64,000 bases of DNA from Dendrosporobacter quercicolus (GTDB taxonomy: Bacteria; Bacillota; Negativicutes; DSM-1736; Dendrosporobacteraceae): assembly GCF_900104455.1 (NCBI RefSeq), contig NZ_FNHB01000007.1:124001-188000 (forward strand). The letters are read 5' to 3'. Below the pieces are notes generated by a model. That model saw only the letters and a program-made list of their open reading frames with translations. It was not told where the DNA came from and made no database searches. Position 1 is the first letter of the stretch; each line of letters starts with the position of its first letter. This document shows positions 44,042-52,941 of the stretch, piece after piece. The translations under genes were made by a program, and so were the position numbers.

Positions 44042-45025
44042 GTGCGTGTAATGATCATTGGACTGCTGGCGGCATTATTTTTTGCGTCCACCTTTGTTCT
44101 TAACCGGGCGATGGATTTGGCGGGGGGCAGCTGGGTTTGGAGTGCAGCTCTGCGTTATTTTTTTACCTTGCCTTTTTTGCTGGCCATTGTGGCCTTTCGC
44201 CGGAATTTACGGCCACTGCTGGAAGAACTGACAGCACAGCCGGCGGCCTGGATTATCTGGAGTACGGTAGGCTTCGGCTTGTTTTACGCGCCGCTATGCT
44301 TTGCCGCCGCTTACGGACCTGCCTGGATGGCCGCGGGAACCTGGCAGATAACCATTGTCGCCGGCTCTTTGCTGGTGCCGCTGTTTTATCACCAGGCTGA
44401 ACCAGGCGCCGGCGGTAAGCCCGGCAGGCAAAAGATTCCGGCCAGGGAGCTGCTTATTTCGGCCTTTATCCTGCTGGGGGTGGTATTCATTCAAACCCGG
44501 GATACTGCCGGCCTGGAGCCGGCCGCAATGCTGGCCGGAGTCTTACCGGTGGTGATTGCCGCTTTTGCCTATCCCCTGGGCAATCGCAAAATGATGGTGG
44601 TGTGCGCCGGCCGCCTGGATGTCTTTCAGCGAGTGCTTGGCATGACAATTGCCAGCCTGCCTTTCTGGCTGGTCTTGTCTTTATACGGGGCTGCTACAGC
44701 CGGGCCGCCCGCTCCGGACCAACTGGCCCAGACGCTGCTGGTCGCCGTATTGTCGGGGATCATTGCGACGGTGTTGTTCTTTTATGCAACCGATAAGGCG
44801 CAGGGGGATCCCCGCAAGCTGGCTATTATTGAAGCTACCCAGGCCGGGGAAGTGGTATTTACGGTGATCGGGGAGGTACTGTTTTTGGCGGGAGCAGTGC
44901 CGTCAGGCTGGCCGCTCGCTGGAATTGTCATTATTGTAACAGGCATGATCCTGCACAGTTTAAATTTAAAACCAGCCGAAAAAACGGCGGCCTATCCCGA
45001 GAATTCAGGCAGTTATCAAGGTTAG
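44042..45025 (+). CDS. DMT superfamily (EamA/EmrE-like) membrane exporter
   Basis: 327 residues with about ten hydrophobic helices in two repeated halves. The sequence (FFASTFVLNRAMDLAGGSWV, WSAALRYFFTLPFLLAIV) fits the PF13536-type multidrug resistance efflux transporter family. It starts at GTG after GAGAGGGA; an ATG four codons later is possible. Likely co-transcribed with the GntR regulator and closed by a terminator. The exported compound is unknown. Confidence 0.8.
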   Translation: MRVMIIGLLAALFFASTFVLNRAMDLAGGSWVWSAALRYFFTLPFLLAIVAFRRNLRPLLEELTAQPAAWIIWSTVGFGLFYAPLCFAAAYGPAWMAAGTWQITIVAGSLLVPLFYHQAEPGAGGKPGRQKIPARELLISAFILLGVVFIQTRDTAGLEPAAMLAGVLPVVIAAFAYPLGNRKMMVVCAGRLDVFQRVLGMTIASLPFWLVLSLYGAATAGPPAPDQLAQTLLVAVLSGIIATVLFFYATDKAQGDPRKLAIIEATQAGEVVFTVIGEVLFLAGAVPSGWPLAGIVIIVTGMILHSLNLKPAEKTAAYPENSGSYQG

Positions 45026-45055
45026 TACCGACCAGGTGCCAGCGGGGGTAAGCGC

Positions 45056-45104
45056 AAAAACGATTGACACTGAGATACGCGGTATCCGGCGTCAGTCGTT
45101 TTTT
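45056..45104 (+). terminator. Terminator after the DMT exporter
   Basis: AAAAACGATTGAC pairs with GTCAGTCGTTTTT, with an inner GATAC/GTATC stem; a T run follows. Confidence 0.8.
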
Positions 45105-45260
45105 ACTTCCATTAGGCTGTATTGCTGTTTTAGGCTTTGAGGAAAAAATTTCATAAAATGGTAAATATTTTAGCTGTTTTCAAAAGTTATTCTAAAATTT
45201 GCAGTTCATAATACAAATCATGCGTTAACAATTTAAATCATATAAGGGATGGTGTGTAGT

Positions 45261-46904
45261 ATGAATAAAAATAAAAAGTTACTGGTTGCGCTTAGTGTTG
45301 CTACGATGCTTGCTACGAACGGACTGGTCATGGCAGCTACTCCCGCCGGGCAGCAGGATGTCCGCAGCGGGCAGGCGGCGCATGAATTCGCCGATAAAAG
45401 CGGGCATGAGAAAAAAGGCGGAATGCGGGTTGTTCATGGCGATGATGCGGCGTTGCTGGATCTTCTGAAAATAGACGCCGATACGTTTAAGGAGAAAATC
45501 GACTCCGGCCAAACCTTGCTGGATATTGCGAATGAGCAGGGGGTGCCTGAGCAAACGCTGCGTGACTTCGTGGCTGAGCATATGACACAGCGGCTTGATG
45601 AGGGCGTTGCCAATGGCCGTATCTCAGCTGAAAAGGCGCAGCAAATCAAGGACAATATGGATCAGCATGTGTCTGATATAATTAATGGCAAAGGCCCGAT
45701 GCAAGGCCATAAAGGCCACGGCCCTGGCTTTGCCGCTAATGAAAAATTGCTGGAATTGTTGAAAATCGATGCTGAAACACTGAACAGCGAGTTGCAGGCT
45801 GGCAAGACACTGGCGGCAATTGCCAAAGAACAGGGTGTATCGGAAAAGAAACTGAAATCTGTTATGGCTGCTGAAATGACAGCCCGGATTGATGAAGGCG
45901 TCAAAGCAGGGCGAATTGACAGTGATCAGGCCAAAACCATGAAAAAGGATCTGGACAAACGGGTAACCGATATGATCAACGGCAAAGCGCCAATGCATAG
46001 AAGCCACGGCCCGAAGCAGGGGGCGTTAGCCAACAATCAGGAATTGCTGGCCTTACTGAAAACGGATGCCCAAACGCTGCAAAGCGAATTAAAGGACAAG
46101 ACTTTGGCTGAGTTTGCCAAAGAGCAGGGAGTAAGCGAGCAGGAACTGAAGGCTTTGCTGGTCAGTCAAATGACCAGCCGGATTGACGGGGCTGAACAAG
46201 CCGGCCGCTTGACGGCTGATAAGGCTCAGCAAGCGAAAGAAAACCTGGACGAACGGGTAGACGATATGATCAACGGCAAAGCGCCAATGCATAGAGGCCA
46301 CGGCCCGAAGCAGGGGGCGTTAGCCAACAATCAGGAATTGCTGGCCTTGCTGAAAACGGATGCCCAAACGCTGCAAAGCGAATTAAGGGGCGGCAAGACT
46401 CTGGCTGAGTTTGCCAAAGAGCAGGGAGTAAGCGAGCAGGAACTGAAAGCTTTGCTGGTCAGTCAAATGGCCAGCCGGATTGACGAGGCTGAACAAGCCG
46501 GCCGCTTGACGGCCGATCAAGCCCAGCAAGCGCAAGCAGGCCTGGACGAGCGGGTAAACGATATGATCAACGGCAAAGCGCCGATGCACCGAGGACACGG
46601 ACCGAACCTGTTTAACAATCAGGAATTGCTGGCCTTACTGAAAACGGATGCTCAAACGCTGCAAAGCGAATTAAAGGGCGGCAAGACTCTGGCTGAGTTT
46701 GCCGAAGAACAGGGAGTAAGCGAGCAGGAACTGAAAGCTTTGCTGGTCAGCCAAATGACCAGCCGGATTGATGAGGCTGAAGAAAATGGCCGTTTGACGG
46801 CCGATAAGGCTCAGCAAGCGAAAGAAAACCTGGACGAACGGGTAGACGATATGATCAACGGCAAACCCGGCCAACCTCAGCCGAGAGAAAAAGTTGATTT
46901 TTAA
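45261..46904 (+). CDS. Secreted protein with five ~98-residue tandem repeats
   Basis: 547 residues: a signal peptide (cleavage near VMAATP), then five repeats of 96-99 residues. Each repeat has LLALLKTDAQTLQSEL, TLAEFAKEQGVSEQELK, SQMTSRIDEAEQAGRLTADK and DERVDDMINGKAPMHRGHGP-like blocks. The first two repeats are diverged; the last three are nearly identical in DNA too. The Met-His-rich linkers (MHRGHGP) could bind metal ions. The helical repeat units recall small envelope proteins with repeated LLKID...GKTLAEIAKEQGV units found in sporeformers. Function unknown. It is alone between two terminators. ATG at 45261 follows AAGGGATGG. Confidence 0.75.
   Translation: MNKNKKLLVALSVATMLATNGLVMAATPAGQQDVRSGQAAHEFADKSGHEKKGGMRVVHGDDAALLDLLKIDADTFKEKIDSGQTLLDIANEQGVPEQTLRDFVAEHMTQRLDEGVANGRISAEKAQQIKDNMDQHVSDIINGKGPMQGHKGHGPGFAANEKLLELLKIDAETLNSELQAGKTLAAIAKEQGVSEKKLKSVMAAEMTARIDEGVKAGRIDSDQAKTMKKDLDKRVTDMINGKAPMHRSHGPKQGALANNQELLALLKTDAQTLQSELKDKTLAEFAKEQGVSEQELKALLVSQMTSRIDGAEQAGRLTADKAQQAKENLDERVDDMINGKAPMHRGHGPKQGALANNQELLALLKTDAQTLQSELRGGKTLAEFAKEQGVSEQELKALLVSQMASRIDEAEQAGRLTADQAQQAQAGLDERVNDMINGKAPMHRGHGPNLFNNQELLALLKTDAQTLQSELKGGKTLAEFAEEQGVSEQELKALLVSQMTSRIDEAEENGRLTADKAQQAKENLDERVDDMINGKPGQPQPREKVDF
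45453..46890 (+). repeat. Five in-frame tandem repeats (288-297 bp units)
   Basis: The word TTGCTGG, in the same repeat position, recurs at 45453, 45747, 46044, 46338 and 46626, giving periods of 294, 297, 294 and 288 bases. Units 3-5 share long identical DNA blocks, a sign of recent duplication or gene conversion. Confidence 0.85.
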
Positions 46905-46916
46905 TAAGATGGAATG

Positions 46917-46950
46917 AAAAAAGGTACCGGCAGTCTGCCGGTACCTTTTT
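46917..46950 (+). terminator. Terminator after the repeat protein gene
   Basis: GGTACCGGCAG pairs perfectly with CTGCCGGTACC around one base, followed by TTTTT, with an A run before. Confidence 0.88.
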
Positions 46951-46973
46951 GTCAGCGTAAATCCCCGTACTGT

Positions 46974-47002
46974 TTGTATCATTTGTAATTTGCTGGTATT
47001 AT
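46974..47002 (+). promoter_or_regulatory. Probable promoter of the racemase-like gene
   Basis: TTGTAT at 46974-46979, 17 bases, TATTAT at 46997-47002, about 55 bases before the start codon. Confidence 0.45.
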
Positions 47003-47057
47003 TAGGATATAATAACCATAATGAATTTGAAAATTGCGGTGAATGGAGGAGATGCCT

Positions 47058-48149
47058 ATGCAAAGCGGTTTAACGCTGGAGATTGACTTAGACAAAATCA
47101 GGGCTAATTCCGCCCGGGTTGCGACAAAATGCCGGGCGAAAGGTATAGCGGTGATTGGGGTCACCAAAGGGTTTAGCGCTATGTATCAAATTGTGCGCGC
47201 AATGGTGGCCGGCGGTATTGACGGTCTGGCCGACGCCAGAATGGAAAATATTGTCCAACTGCGGAAAAGGGATTTTAAGAACCCGATTACGTTATTAAGG
47301 ATTCCCCGTCTCAGCGATATCGCCTATGTGGTCAAATATGCCGATACCAGCATCAACTCCGAAGTGACTGTCATTAAAGCCCTGGCTGAAGCAGCAAGCA
47401 AAATGGGCAAGGTTCATCAAATTGTGTTAATGGTTGATTTGGGCGATTTACGGGAAGGGGTTATGCAGGAAAATGTGCTGAGTACGGTAAGACAGATCAG
47501 CCGTTTTTCCGGAGTATCTTTGGTGGGGCTGGGAACCAATATGGGCTGTTTTGGCGGTGTACTGCCAAGTATTGATAATTTAGGGCTTCTGGTCCAATTA
47601 GGGCAGGCTGTGGAACGGCAGTCAGGCCAGCCTCTGGCCATACTTTCCGGCGGCGGGACGTCCAGTCTGCTGCTGGTGGAAAACAATACGATGCCTGCAG
47701 GCATCAATCAATTGCGGGTGGGCGAAGGAATTCTCCTGGGTACAGACACAACCCACAACAGGGTCATTCCCTGGCTGTACCAGGATGCTTTCCTGCTCAG
47801 GGCCGAGGTTATTGAGGTTAAAGATAAACCGTCGGTACCCGTAGGCGAGATCGGTCAGGATGCTTTTGGCAATATTCCGGAATTTGAAGATACCGGAATA
47901 AGAAAAAGGGCTATTTTGGCGCTAGGCAGGCAGGATGTATATATTGAAGGGATTTTTCCGCTGGATAAAACGCTGAATATCATGGGAGCCAGCAGCGATC
48001 ACACCATTGTTGATATTACCGATTCATCCCGGAGCATCAAAGTGGGCGACCAGATTGCCTTTGGTTTAAGTTATTCCGGTTTACTGTCGGCCAGTGATTC
48101 GCGCTACATAAAAAAAGTATTTACCGGGAGGGACAGTAATGAAAATTGA
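47058..48149 (+). CDS. Alanine/ornithine racemase family PLP enzyme
   Basis: 363 residues of the fold-type III PLP alanine racemase superfamily. It starts LTLEIDLDKIRANSARVATK, with Lys37 in VIGVTKGFSA as the PLP lysine, and later VDLGDLREGV, GLGTNMGCFG and LSGGGTSSLL. The sequence and length fit the alanine/ornithine racemase group (including ornithine racemase Orr of clostridia), not the Alr cell-wall enzyme. ATG at 47058 follows GGAGGAG. Overlaps the GNAT gene by 11 bases. Substrate not determined. Confidence 0.8.
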   Translation: MQSGLTLEIDLDKIRANSARVATKCRAKGIAVIGVTKGFSAMYQIVRAMVAGGIDGLADARMENIVQLRKRDFKNPITLLRIPRLSDIAYVVKYADTSINSEVTVIKALAEAASKMGKVHQIVLMVDLGDLREGVMQENVLSTVRQISRFSGVSLVGLGTNMGCFGGVLPSIDNLGLLVQLGQAVERQSGQPLAILSGGGTSSLLLVENNTMPAGINQLRVGEGILLGTDTTHNRVIPWLYQDAFLLRAEVIEVKDKPSVPVGEIGQDAFGNIPEFEDTGIRKRAILALGRQDVYIEGIFPLDKTLNIMGASSDHTIVDITDSSRSIKVGDQIAFGLSYSGLLSASDSRYIKKVFTGRDSNEN

Positions 48150-48612
48150 GTTGCTGAGGCAAGCCGATTTAGAACTGGTGCAGCGATTGGTGCAGCTGGA
48201 CAAGGCGGCGTTTGGCCAGGGGGGAATGAATGAATGGCAGCTGGTTCCGCTCATCCGGCACGGGCGGGTGTTTACAGCCCTCCGGCAGGGAGAAATTGCC
48301 GGGTGCGTACAATATATGCTGGATTGGGATAATCCCCGCAGCGCCTACATGGTAGGCGTAGCCATGGATGAAAAGGTTCGCGGCCGGGGACTGGGCACGG
48401 AGTTTATTAAACAAACGCTGCAAATCCTGGCTGATGAGGGCCTGGCGGCGGTTGAACTGACGGTAAGCCTGGAGAATACAGCCGCAATCCGGGTGTATGA
48501 AACCAAACTGGGCTTTGCCCGCACCACAATCAGAAGAGATGAATATGGGGCCGGTGAGCACCGGGTGGTCATGACGGTGTCCTTAGAGAATTTCGCCGGC
48601 AGAAAGGAGTAA
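48139..48612 (+). CDS. GNAT family N-acetyltransferase
   Basis: 157 residues with the acetyl-CoA pyrophosphate-binding stretch VAMDEKVRGRGLGTEFIKQT (R/Q-x-x-G-x-G/A) and SLENTAAIRVYETKLGF. Translationally coupled to the racemase-like gene. It may acetylate a D-amino acid or related amine, but this is inferred from the overlap only. Confidence 0.85.
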   Translation: MKIELLRQADLELVQRLVQLDKAAFGQGGMNEWQLVPLIRHGRVFTALRQGEIAGCVQYMLDWDNPRSAYMVGVAMDEKVRGRGLGTEFIKQTLQILADEGLAAVELTVSLENTAAIRVYETKLGFARTTIRRDEYGAGEHRVVMTVSLENFAGRKE

Positions 48613-48645
48613 CAGCTAGCGCGTCAAAGCGGTTACGGCGATGCG

Positions 48646-49413
48646 TCAACAGGCGGTCAGGCCGCCGTCGACCGGCAAAGCGACACCGGTGATGAGCGAA
48701 GCCTGATCGGAGGCCAGGAAGCAAATTGCCGCCGCTACCTCAGCGGCCCGGCCAATCCGGCCAATTGGGTAGATCCCGGCCATCTCCCACAGCTGCTTAA
48801 CCGGATCGGCGGCTGCGGCCAATTGTGTTTTTAACATGGGTGTGTCAATGTCTCCGGGACAAACGCAATTTACCCGGATCTGATGGGGCGCCAGCTCCAG
48901 CGCTAAAGCTTTACTGAAAGTGGTTACCGCTCCCTTGGCGGCGCAATAGGCAGTACATAATAAATTACCGTTAATACCGGCATCGGACGATACATTGACA
49001 ATCGCTCCATTACCGGTTTTCTTTAATTCGGGAATGGCATATTTGGCAATAAAATAAGTTCCTTTGAGGTTAACATCAATGACCAATTGATATTCTTCCT
49101 CGGTAACCTCGTCGATCGGTTTTTCAAGATAAATGCCGGCCGAATTGATCACAATATCTATTTTGCCCAAATAACCTGCCGCTCCCTTAACGATGCTCTG
49201 GCATTCGCTGACCTGGGCGACATTTCCCTGAATGAATTTTACCGATCCTGCCCAATCAGCCAGTTCGGCCAGGGCCGTTTGTCCTTTAGCCCGGCTGCTG
49301 CCGGCAATAGCGACTTTTGCGCCGCCGGCCAGCAGGGTTTTAGCGGTAGCCAGCCCGATGCCGGATGTACCGCCGGTGATTAATACCGCTTTATTGCTGA
49401 AATCGTAAATCAT
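48646..49413 (-). CDS. Short-chain dehydrogenase/reductase
   Basis: 255 residues. Cofactor motif TGGTSGIG (about 10-17), NSAG, catalytic Ser and Y-x-x-x-K in SSDAGINGNLLCTAYCAAK, and a C-terminal VALPVDGGLTA. Classical SDR with NAD(P) dependence; substrate unknown. I chose ATG at 49413 with AGAAGGTG upstream instead of a start 14 codons earlier. Convergent with the GNAT gene. Confidence 0.88.
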   Translation of the reverse strand: MIYDFSNKAVLITGGTSGIGLATAKTLLAGGAKVAIAGSSRAKGQTALAELADWAGSVKFIQGNVAQVSECQSIVKGAAGYLGKIDIVINSAGIYLEKPIDEVTEEEYQLVIDVNLKGTYFIAKYAIPELKKTGNGAIVNVSSDAGINGNLLCTAYCAAKGAVTTFSKALALELAPHQIRVNCVCPGDIDTPMLKTQLAAAADPVKQLWEMAGIYPIGRIGRAAEVAAAICFLASDQASLITGVALPVDGGLTAC

Positions 49414-49891
49414 GTACACCTTCTTCCAGATTGCTGTTATTGTGCTGCTTAGCACCCCGCAGATACTTGGAGTCCTGTGAACCGCTGAACAACAGCCGTT
49501 TTCATAATACCGGGCAATTAACCGCGGCGATTGCCGGGAGGAGGGCCGGGAAGGCCGTGTCCGCCGTTTGCCCTGGTGAAATTAATTCTCAATTGTAAGG
49601 CATTTCTTGTAATTGCCTGAATGAGCAATGAAAAATGAGAATAAACTAGTGGTAGCCTTAGGTAAACCAGTTGCTTAAGGCTGTTTTCTATTATAAAATA
49701 AAAACGAAGGCAAAGCAAAAGTGCTTAATTCAGAGGCAGTATTACTTCTCCGCCCCGCAGGGCAAAAAAATCCTCGCATTCTAATCTCAAAATTTAAGCG
49801 ACGCCCGGTACCGGGAATTCTATCGCGGTCAGAATGCCGGCCGGGCAGCAGGCGTAACTGGCAGAGATACTGGAAAAAAGGAGGGACCTTG
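49414..49891. other. Gene-poor interval with a partial repeat
   Basis: This 478-base interval holds the start regions of the SDR and hemolysin III genes. At 49750-49778 it has CGCCCCGCAGGGC followed by AAAAAATCCTCGC, close to a segment inside the MITE-like element at 38246-38411. CCGGGCAAT and ATTGCCGG near 49518-49540 form a small hairpin. No gene supported. Confidence 0.45.
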
Positions 49892-50554
49892 ATGGCGAAA
49901 TCTGTAAGTGTTTCCGGCGGCATGCTGGAAGAAATAGTAAATGCAGTAACTCATGGCATAGGGGCTTGCCTGGCGTTGTTCGGGCTGGGAGTTCTTACAG
50001 TAGCCGCTTATGTTTATGGCGGGGCCTGGCATATTGTCAGCTTTGTCATCTATGGCGTTTCTTTGGTGCTGCTGTATTTGGCTTCTACCCTGTACCACAG
50101 TTTTACGAATTTAAAAGTCAAGTATGTGTTTAAGATTATTGATCATGCGGCGATTTATCTCTTAATTGCCGGTACGTATACGCCTTTTACACTGGTTCCT
50201 TTGCATGGCGTTATTGGCTGGACAATATTTAGCGTCATTTGGGCCTTGGCCTTGCTGGGGATTGTCTTAAAGATTTTCTTTGTCAAACGGTTTAAGGTGT
50301 TGTCTACCTTATGTTATATTGTGATGGGGTGGGCGGCGGTGGTTATGATTAAACCGCTGCTGGCGACCCTGGCTGTTGAAGGCTTATACTGGCTGATTGG
50401 CGGAGGCGTTTTATATACGGTGGGGGCCTTGTTTTACCTGGCTCGCCGCCTGCCGTTTAATCATGCGATATGGCATTTGTTTGTCATGGCCGGCAGCGCC
50501 GCCCACTTTTTCGTTGTTTTCAGGTATATTCTGCCGATTGCGGTTCTTGACTGA
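49892..50554 (+). CDS. Hemolysin III / PAQR family membrane protein
   Basis: 220 residues with seven hydrophobic helices. The family residues are present in EEIVNAVTHGIGACLALFG, LYLASTLYHSF, IDHAAIYLLIAGTYTPF and FNHAIWHLFVMAGSAAHFF (His and Asp of the PAQR metal site). The ATG at 49892 has AAAGGAGGG upstream; a longer frame upstream has no binding site and reads through a repeat fragment. Role in bacteria is poorly known, possibly membrane lipid homeostasis. Confidence 0.88.
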   Translation: MAKSVSVSGGMLEEIVNAVTHGIGACLALFGLGVLTVAAYVYGGAWHIVSFVIYGVSLVLLYLASTLYHSFTNLKVKYVFKIIDHAAIYLLIAGTYTPFTLVPLHGVIGWTIFSVIWALALLGIVLKIFFVKRFKVLSTLCYIVMGWAAVVMIKPLLATLAVEGLYWLIGGGVLYTVGALFYLARRLPFNHAIWHLFVMAGSAAHFFVVFRYILPIAVLD

Positions 50555-50590
50555 CCCGGCCTGGCGGCCATACTTACTGGGGATTTCGCG

Positions 50591-50629
50591 AAACACCGTA
50601 AACCTATTTCTGGGTTTACGGTGTTTTTT
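50591..50629 (+). terminator. Terminator after the hemolysin III gene
   Basis: AAACACCGTAAACC pairs with GGGTTTACGGTGTTT, then TTT. Loop TATTTCT. Confidence 0.85.
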
Positions 50630-50811
50630 GCTGCCATCTTAGAAATAATAACACAGCGGACCTGTTCAGCTCCTTTACGGTCAGTCAAAAATTTTTTTGG
50701 CTCCGGTATGAGCGGTGGTTTTCGAATGGGGCTGGAGCGCCAGATACTTGATGATCAATAGTGTTTGGACGATTTTTTGCGAAACCGTTATTGCGCAATT
50801 TAATCAGACAG

Positions 50812-50867
50812 TTGACAGGTTGAAAAAGTATGCATATATTGACAGCTAACAACTTATATAATAATAT
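50812..50867 (+). promoter_or_regulatory. Tandem promoters of the opuA operon
   Basis: Promoter 1: TTGACA (50812-50817), 17 bases, TATATT (50835-50840). Promoter 2: TTGACA (50839-50844), 17 bases, TAATAT (50862-50867). The two overlap by two bases. The rest of the 350-base gap upstream (from 50630) shows no gene. Confidence 0.7.
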
Positions 50868-50904
50868 GAGGTTGTATGTAACTGGCTAACAAAGGAGGCA
50901 ATTT

Positions 50905-52089
50905 ATGGCTGTTATAACGATCAAACATTTATACAAAATTTTCGGACCACAGCCCCAAACCGTTTGGCCGTTCATTGAGCAAGGCCTTTCCAAGGCCGAG
51001 ATTCATGCTAAGACAGGGCATACAGTGGGAATCAACAATGTAAGCCTTGAAGTAACCCAGGGGGAAATTTTTGTGGTGATGGGACTGTCGGGCAGTGGAA
51101 AATCAACGCTTATTCGTTGCTTGAACCGCCTGATTGAGCCGTCGTCCGGTGAAATTTTAATTGAAGGTGAAAATATTCTAACCGCCGACAATGAAAAGTT
51201 GTTGGAAATCCGGCGCAAGAAAATTGCGATGGTTTTCCAAAAATTTGCATTGTTTCCCCATCGCAATATCTGCGCCAATGTGGAGTATGGCCTGGAAGTT
51301 CAGGGAGTCCCTGCCGCCGAGCGGCGCGAAAAAGCGCACCAGGCAATTGAACTGGTCGGATTAAAAGGTTATGAAGAGTCCATGCCTGATGAACTGAGCG
51401 GCGGTATGCAGCAGCGGGTCGGTCTGGCCCGGGCGTTGGCGACCGATCCGGATATATTACTCATGGATGAGGCTTTCAGTGCACTTGACCCGCTGATCAG
51501 GAAGGAAATGCAGAATGAATTGCTTGAGCTGCAGGCCAAAATGCACAAAACCATTGTGTTTATTACCCATGATCTGGATGAAGCGCTGAAAATAGGCGAC
51601 CGGGTGGCAATGATGCGGGACGGGCAGGTAATTCAGGTCGGCACCTCGGAAGATATACTAACTCAGCCGGCGGATGATTATGTGCGTGATTTTGTCCAGG
51701 ATGTTGACCGGGCCAAAGTACTTACCGCCGCTTCGATTATGAAAAAGCCGGAACCGCTGGTGTTGCCCAAAGACGGGCCGCGGGTGGCGGTGCGCCGGAT
51801 GAAGGAAGAAAATATTTCCAGTATTTACGCCGTTGACGCCAACCGCCGTTTCCTGGGAATGATCAGGATTGAGGCTGCTATGGAACTGGTGCGCAGCGGC
51901 AAGCATGACCTCAGCGAAATTATCATTGATGATGTTCCTTTGGCTTTACCTGAGACGCCCATTCTTGATTTGCTTCCGGTGGCATTCAATGCCAGATCCC
52001 CCATTGTCGTCCTGAATAATGATCAAGTGATGATTGGCATTATTGGCCGGGCTTCGGTGATTTCCAGCATTGTCGGGGAGGGAGCATAA
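50905..52089 (+). CDS. opuAA: Glycine betaine/proline ABC transporter ATPase with CBS domains
   Basis: 394 residues. Long N-terminal extension typical of ProV/OpuAA, Walker A GLSGSGKST, signature LSGGMQQRVGLARAL, Walker B ILLMDEAFSALD, switch THDLDEA. C-terminal tandem CBS domains (about 280-390), known in this family to sense ionic strength or nucleotides. AAAGGAGG precedes the ATG. It heads a three-gene uptake operon for osmoprotectants. Confidence 0.92.
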   Translation: MAVITIKHLYKIFGPQPQTVWPFIEQGLSKAEIHAKTGHTVGINNVSLEVTQGEIFVVMGLSGSGKSTLIRCLNRLIEPSSGEILIEGENILTADNEKLLEIRRKKIAMVFQKFALFPHRNICANVEYGLEVQGVPAAERREKAHQAIELVGLKGYEESMPDELSGGMQQRVGLARALATDPDILLMDEAFSALDPLIRKEMQNELLELQAKMHKTIVFITHDLDEALKIGDRVAMMRDGQVIQVGTSEDILTQPADDYVRDFVQDVDRAKVLTAASIMKKPEPLVLPKDGPRVAVRRMKEENISSIYAVDANRRFLGMIRIEAAMELVRSGKHDLSEIIIDDVPLALPETPILDLLPVAFNARSPIVVLNNDQVMIGIIGRASVISSIVGEGA

Positions 52090-52090
52090 A

Positions 52091-52924
52091 ATGATTAATT
52101 TACCGATTGGGACAGTCTTTGAAGCGTTTATTAACTGGCTGCGGCTGAATTTTGACGGACTTTTTACTGTGGTCAGGACCGGGCTGCTGAGCTTTATCAC
52201 CGGATTTGAGGATGTTTTGCTGTTCTTTCCGGCTATTGTTGTTATCGCTCTGTTCGTACTTCTGGCCTGGCGGGTTGCGGGACGAGGGGTAACGGTCTTT
52301 ACACTGGTCGGCCTAACCCTGATTTACAGCATGGACCTCTGGACGCAAACGATGCAAACGCTGGCTCTGGTGCTGACCTCGGCGTTGATCGCATTGGTGA
52401 TCGGCATTCCTGTGGGCATTTGGACATCCCGCAGCGATAAAGCCGACCGGATTGTCCGTCCTATCCTGGACTTTATGCAGACGATGCCGGCGTTTGTTTA
52501 TCTTATTCCGGCAATTCTGTTTTTCAAGCTGGGCAAAGTTCCGGGGGCGGTTTCAACCGTTATTTTCGCCATGCCGCCCGCTGTCCGCCTGACCAGCCTG
52601 GGCATCCGGCAAGTGCCGGCCGATGTGGTGGAAGCCGCCAAATCATTTGGCTCAACGCCAGGACAATTATTATTTAAGGTTCAGCTGCCGATTGCGATAC
52701 CTACGATTTTAGCCGGTGTGAACCAGACGATTATGCTGTCGCTTTCGATGGTGGTAATTTCCGCGATGATTGGGGCCGGGGGCCTGGGTGAAGAAGTGCT
52801 AAAAGGGATCACCCAACTGAAGATCGGCCGCGGTTTTGAAAGCGGCGTGGCCGTCGTCGTGCTGGCTATGATTCTGGATCGTATATCGCAGAGCTTTGCC
52901 AATAATAAACGCAAGAAAACTTAA
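52091..52924 (+). CDS. opuAB: Glycine betaine/proline ABC transporter permease
   Basis: 277 residues, about seven helices, with the binding-protein-dependent transport signature EAAKSFGSTPGQLLFKVQLP. The ATG directly follows the opuAA stop, with GGAG upstream; a longer in-frame start overlapping opuAA is less likely. The permease is not fused to the binding domain, which is a separate lipoprotein. Confidence 0.92.
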   Translation: MINLPIGTVFEAFINWLRLNFDGLFTVVRTGLLSFITGFEDVLLFFPAIVVIALFVLLAWRVAGRGVTVFTLVGLTLIYSMDLWTQTMQTLALVLTSALIALVIGIPVGIWTSRSDKADRIVRPILDFMQTMPAFVYLIPAILFFKLGKVPGAVSTVIFAMPPAVRLTSLGIRQVPADVVEAAKSFGSTPGQLLFKVQLPIAIPTILAGVNQTIMLSLSMVVISAMIGAGGLGEEVLKGITQLKIGRGFESGVAVVVLAMILDRISQSFANNKRKKT

Positions 52925-52941
52925 ATTTGAGGAGGAATTTT

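Noticed and set aside
49721-49891. N-terminal extension of the hemolysin III protein
   Set aside because: The added residues are basic and unlike the family, they read through a repeat fragment, and a strong AAAGGAGGG site supports the start at 49892.
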